Below, piece after piece: positions 56,549-58,165 of a stretch of 58,165 nucleotides of DNA (within the stretch, counting starts at the first letter, position 1; each line of letters opens with the position of its first letter). The position numbers and the translations under genes were made by a program. This stretch comes from Nitrososphaerota archaeon (GTDB lineage Archaea; Thermoproteota; Nitrososphaeria; Nitrososphaerales; Nitrosopumilaceae). The notes under the pieces were generated by a model that saw only the letters and a list, made by a program, of their open reading frames with translations, searched no databases and was not told the origin of the DNA. The DNA is taken from positions 1 through 58,165 of the forward strand of contig VHBK01000003.1 of the NCBI GenBank assembly GCA_016872015.1. The letters run 5' to 3'.

Positions 56549-57703
56549 TTACACGCTTTGGAAAATGTGAACTGCGCAGCTGGCTCCAGTTGCGCCAAAG
56601 TTGTGGGTCAAGCCGATTTTTGCGTCCTGAACGGTGCGCTCACCTGCTTTACCTGTTAATTGCTCAAATACTTCAACTACTTGTCCTACGCCTGTTGCGC
56701 CAATTGGGTGGCCTTTTGATTTTAGGCCGCCTGATGGATTGATTGCAATGTCACCTTTCATGGAAGTTCTACCCTCTCGCACTGCTTGTACTCCTTGGCC
56801 CTTCTCAAAGAATCCCAGATCTTCCGTGTCCACGATTTCTGCAATTGTAAAGCAGTCGTGCACTTCGGCAAAATCAATGTCTTTTGCGGTAATTCCAGCC
56901 ATCTTGTATGCTGCCTGAGCAGCTAGTTTTGTGCTGGGTATGGTAGTCATATGATCTCTGCCTTGTAGGGTTGCAGGTGATCCACCCCTTCCCGAACCAA
57001 TAACATTAACATAATTCTTGGAATGCTCTTTGGCGAATTTTTCACTGCACAATATTACTGCGCTTGCACCATCAGAGAATGGACAACAGTCGTATAGTTT
57101 TAGTGGGCTTGCTACCACTGCCGAGTTTAGTACATCATCAACTGTAATTTTCTTTCGAAGGTGCGCCTTTGGGTTTAGCAAGCCATTTTCATGGTTTTTT
57201 ACTGCTACACGTGCGAGGTCTTCTTCTGTTGCCTTGAACTCAGTCAGATATGCGCGAGCCATTGACGCAAATAATCCTGGGAATGATGCACCTGCACCAC
57301 CCTCATAAAAGAAATCAGAGCAATATGAAAAGTAGGTTGTAGTCCATTCAGTGCCAGTGTGAGTTACCTTTTCTGTTCCGGCAACTAGTACTGCATCGTA
57401 AAATCCAGCCGCGACATTGGCAAATGCCTCTCTAAATGATACCGAGCCGGATCCGCATGCAGATTCAATTGACAGTGATGGTTTTTCTGGAATTCCAAGG
57501 TTGCTCATTACAACTGGGCCTAGGTGTACCTGCTTGTCTGCCACGCCAAAGACATTAGAGATGTAGCCTGCCTGGATCTCTTTAGGATCGATTCCTGCGC
57601 TCTCTATAGCTCCAACTGATGCCTGAATTGTAATATCGGTAATGCTGTCTTCTAATTTTCCATATTTGGTGCTACCAGCGCCAAGAACGCAGACCTTTTC
57701 CAC
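56549..57703 (-). CDS. Acetyl-CoA C-acetyltransferase (archaeal thiolase)
   Basis: A 384-residue thiolase-fold enzyme. The nucleophile Cys is in SLSIESACGSGSVSFREAF (near residue 84). FAEVHDCFTIAEI holds a His, and LKSKGHPIGATG and HNFGATGASCAVH carry the other catalytic residues. It condenses two acetyl-CoA to acetoacetyl-CoA for the mevalonate pathway, with the adjacent DUF35 partner. No HMG-CoA synthase is in the window. Confidence 0.92.
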   Translation of the reverse strand: MEKVCVLGAGSTKYGKLEDSITDITIQASVGAIESAGIDPKEIQAGYISNVFGVADKQVHLGPVVMSNLGIPEKPSLSIESACGSGSVSFREAFANVAAGFYDAVLVAGTEKVTHTGTEWTTTYFSYCSDFFYEGGAGASFPGLFASMARAYLTEFKATEEDLARVAVKNHENGLLNPKAHLRKKITVDDVLNSAVVASPLKLYDCCPFSDGASAVILCSEKFAKEHSKNYVNVIGSGRGGSPATLQGRDHMTTIPSTKLAAQAAYKMAGITAKDIDFAEVHDCFTIAEIVDTEDLGFFEKGQGVQAVREGRTSMKGDIAINPSGGLKSKGHPIGATGVGQVVEVFEQLTGKAGERTVQDAKIGLTHNFGATGASCAVHIFQSV

Positions 57704-57751
57704 GACAGTTTTCGACCAAGTCCATATAAAAATTCTTCATGAAATATCATA

Positions 57752-58165
57752 GTGTTGCTAAAACAAAAGCTGACCCTAGCTCTCAAGCCCAAAAAACTTG
57801 GCAAGATCCGAGTCACAAAAAACAAAATAACCAAGCTCCAAACAGAGATGCGCCAGTACTATGACGCAAACTCCTTTTTGTCATGGTCTGCAAGCAAGAA
57901 AAAGTACGTGATTTTGGGATCAAACGAGCCAAAAAACGGACTGGTACCATGTCCCAATTGCAAAATAGGCAAACTTATGGTTATTCGGTCAAGAAAGACT
58001 AAGAAGAGATTCATGGGGTGCTCTAATTACTATAATGGCTGCAAGGCCTCATCGCCAATGCTCCAAAAGGCAATGATCTATGCTACAAAATCTGCATGTC
58101 CAGAGTGCCAGTGGCCCATGATACTATACCGATATTCCAGAAAGCAAAAATGGCTAAAGCAGTGT
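57752..58165 (+). CDS. Topoisomerase-type C4 zinc-finger protein, partial
   Basis: The gene runs off the window end; 138 codons are visible from GTG 57752. After a basic N-terminus comes NGLVPCPNCKIGKLMVIRSR with RFMGCSNYYNGC, the C4 zinc-finger pattern of topoisomerase I C-termini. A second unit begins ACPECQWPMILYRYSRK. It may be a DNA-binding protein made only of such fingers. A TATA-like catataaaaa is about 27 bases before the start. Confidence 0.7.
   Translation, partial: MLLKQKLTLALKPKKLGKIRVTKNKITKLQTEMRQYYDANSFLSWSASKKKYVILGSNEPKNGLVPCPNCKIGKLMVIRSRKTKKRFMGCSNYYNGCKASSPMLQKAMIYATKSACPECQWPMILYRYSRKQKWLKQC

Noticed and set aside
1-58165. CRISPR arrays, insertion sequences, integrase genes or prophage
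   Set aside because: No repeat-spacer pattern, no transposase gene with inverted ends and no integrase were seen; the transposase-like N-terminus at 40063 is only a domain within a B12 protein.

Overview
The window looks like a chromosomal segment of an ammonia-oxidiser-type archaeon of the Nitrososphaerota (Thaumarchaeota), probably Nitrosopumilales with moderate GC. The archaeal core genes seen are a group II chaperonin, NAC, TFE, PDCD5, S19e, RNase P Rpp21, Nep1, Trm56, archaeal-type riboflavin genes and a class II ribonucleotide reductase. Many promoters are leaderless: a TATA box lies about 27 bases before the start codon, and this was used to choose starts. The genus was not determined.

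Region 1 (1-12.5 kb) is a dense stress cluster. It holds five CBS-domain proteins, five universal stress proteins, two phosphoribosyltransferases, a cupredoxin, an SDR, an FMN split-barrel protein, a VIT/CCC1-type transporter and a Met-rich protein. A degenerate 16-bp palindrome, TTWTCAG-NN-CTGAWAA, recurs 42-45 bases before most of the predicted leaderless starts. It continues to the thermosome gene, to a possible small RNA near 16.7 kb, and perhaps to Dps at 48.9 kb. In three divergent promoters two sites overlap with a 13-base offset and the two starts are 115-117 bases apart. This is the strongest candidate for an undescribed system here: a fixed-geometry stress regulon.

Region 2 (12.5-31 kb) has the thermosome with a downstream ATP-cone nuclease, malate dehydrogenase, an APC permease, a DsbA-like gene broken by an in-frame TAG, a small HTH protein with a palindrome on its own start, a duplicated secreted protein, UbiD with a Pac3/4-like protein, NAC/PUA, a CHASE histidine kinase, an AbrB-PhoU regulator, HflX and Trm56.

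Region 3 (31-38 kb) has TFE, a possible structured RNA, and a riboflavin locus: riboflavin synthase, then ribB-ribH-GTP cyclohydrolase III-amidohydrolase-reductase. The amidohydrolase is embedded by overlapping reading frames and is a candidate for an unassigned step of the archaeal pathway. A frameshifted nitroreductase and proline dehydrogenase follow.

Region 4 (38-46 kb) includes a CarH-like cobalamin-binding protein divergent from a FilR1-type HTH regulator. A GCACTAGAC element sits 47-48 bases before three starts, that of the B12 protein and those of a divergent pair 2 kb away.

Region 5 (46-58 kb) has translation genes, Sua5, an HTH-TRASH regulator next to Dps, tRNA-Gly(TCC), Nep1, NrdJ, an HTH-ATP-cone-NrdD-like protein that appears to be a pseudoenzyme regulator, a thiolase-DUF35 pair and a partial topoisomerase-type zinc-finger gene. 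Three genes carry single lesions (a frameshift near 12.07 kb, a nonsense codon at 18.45 kb, a frameshift near 36.54 kb). Sequencing error and real decay cannot be separated from the sequence alone.
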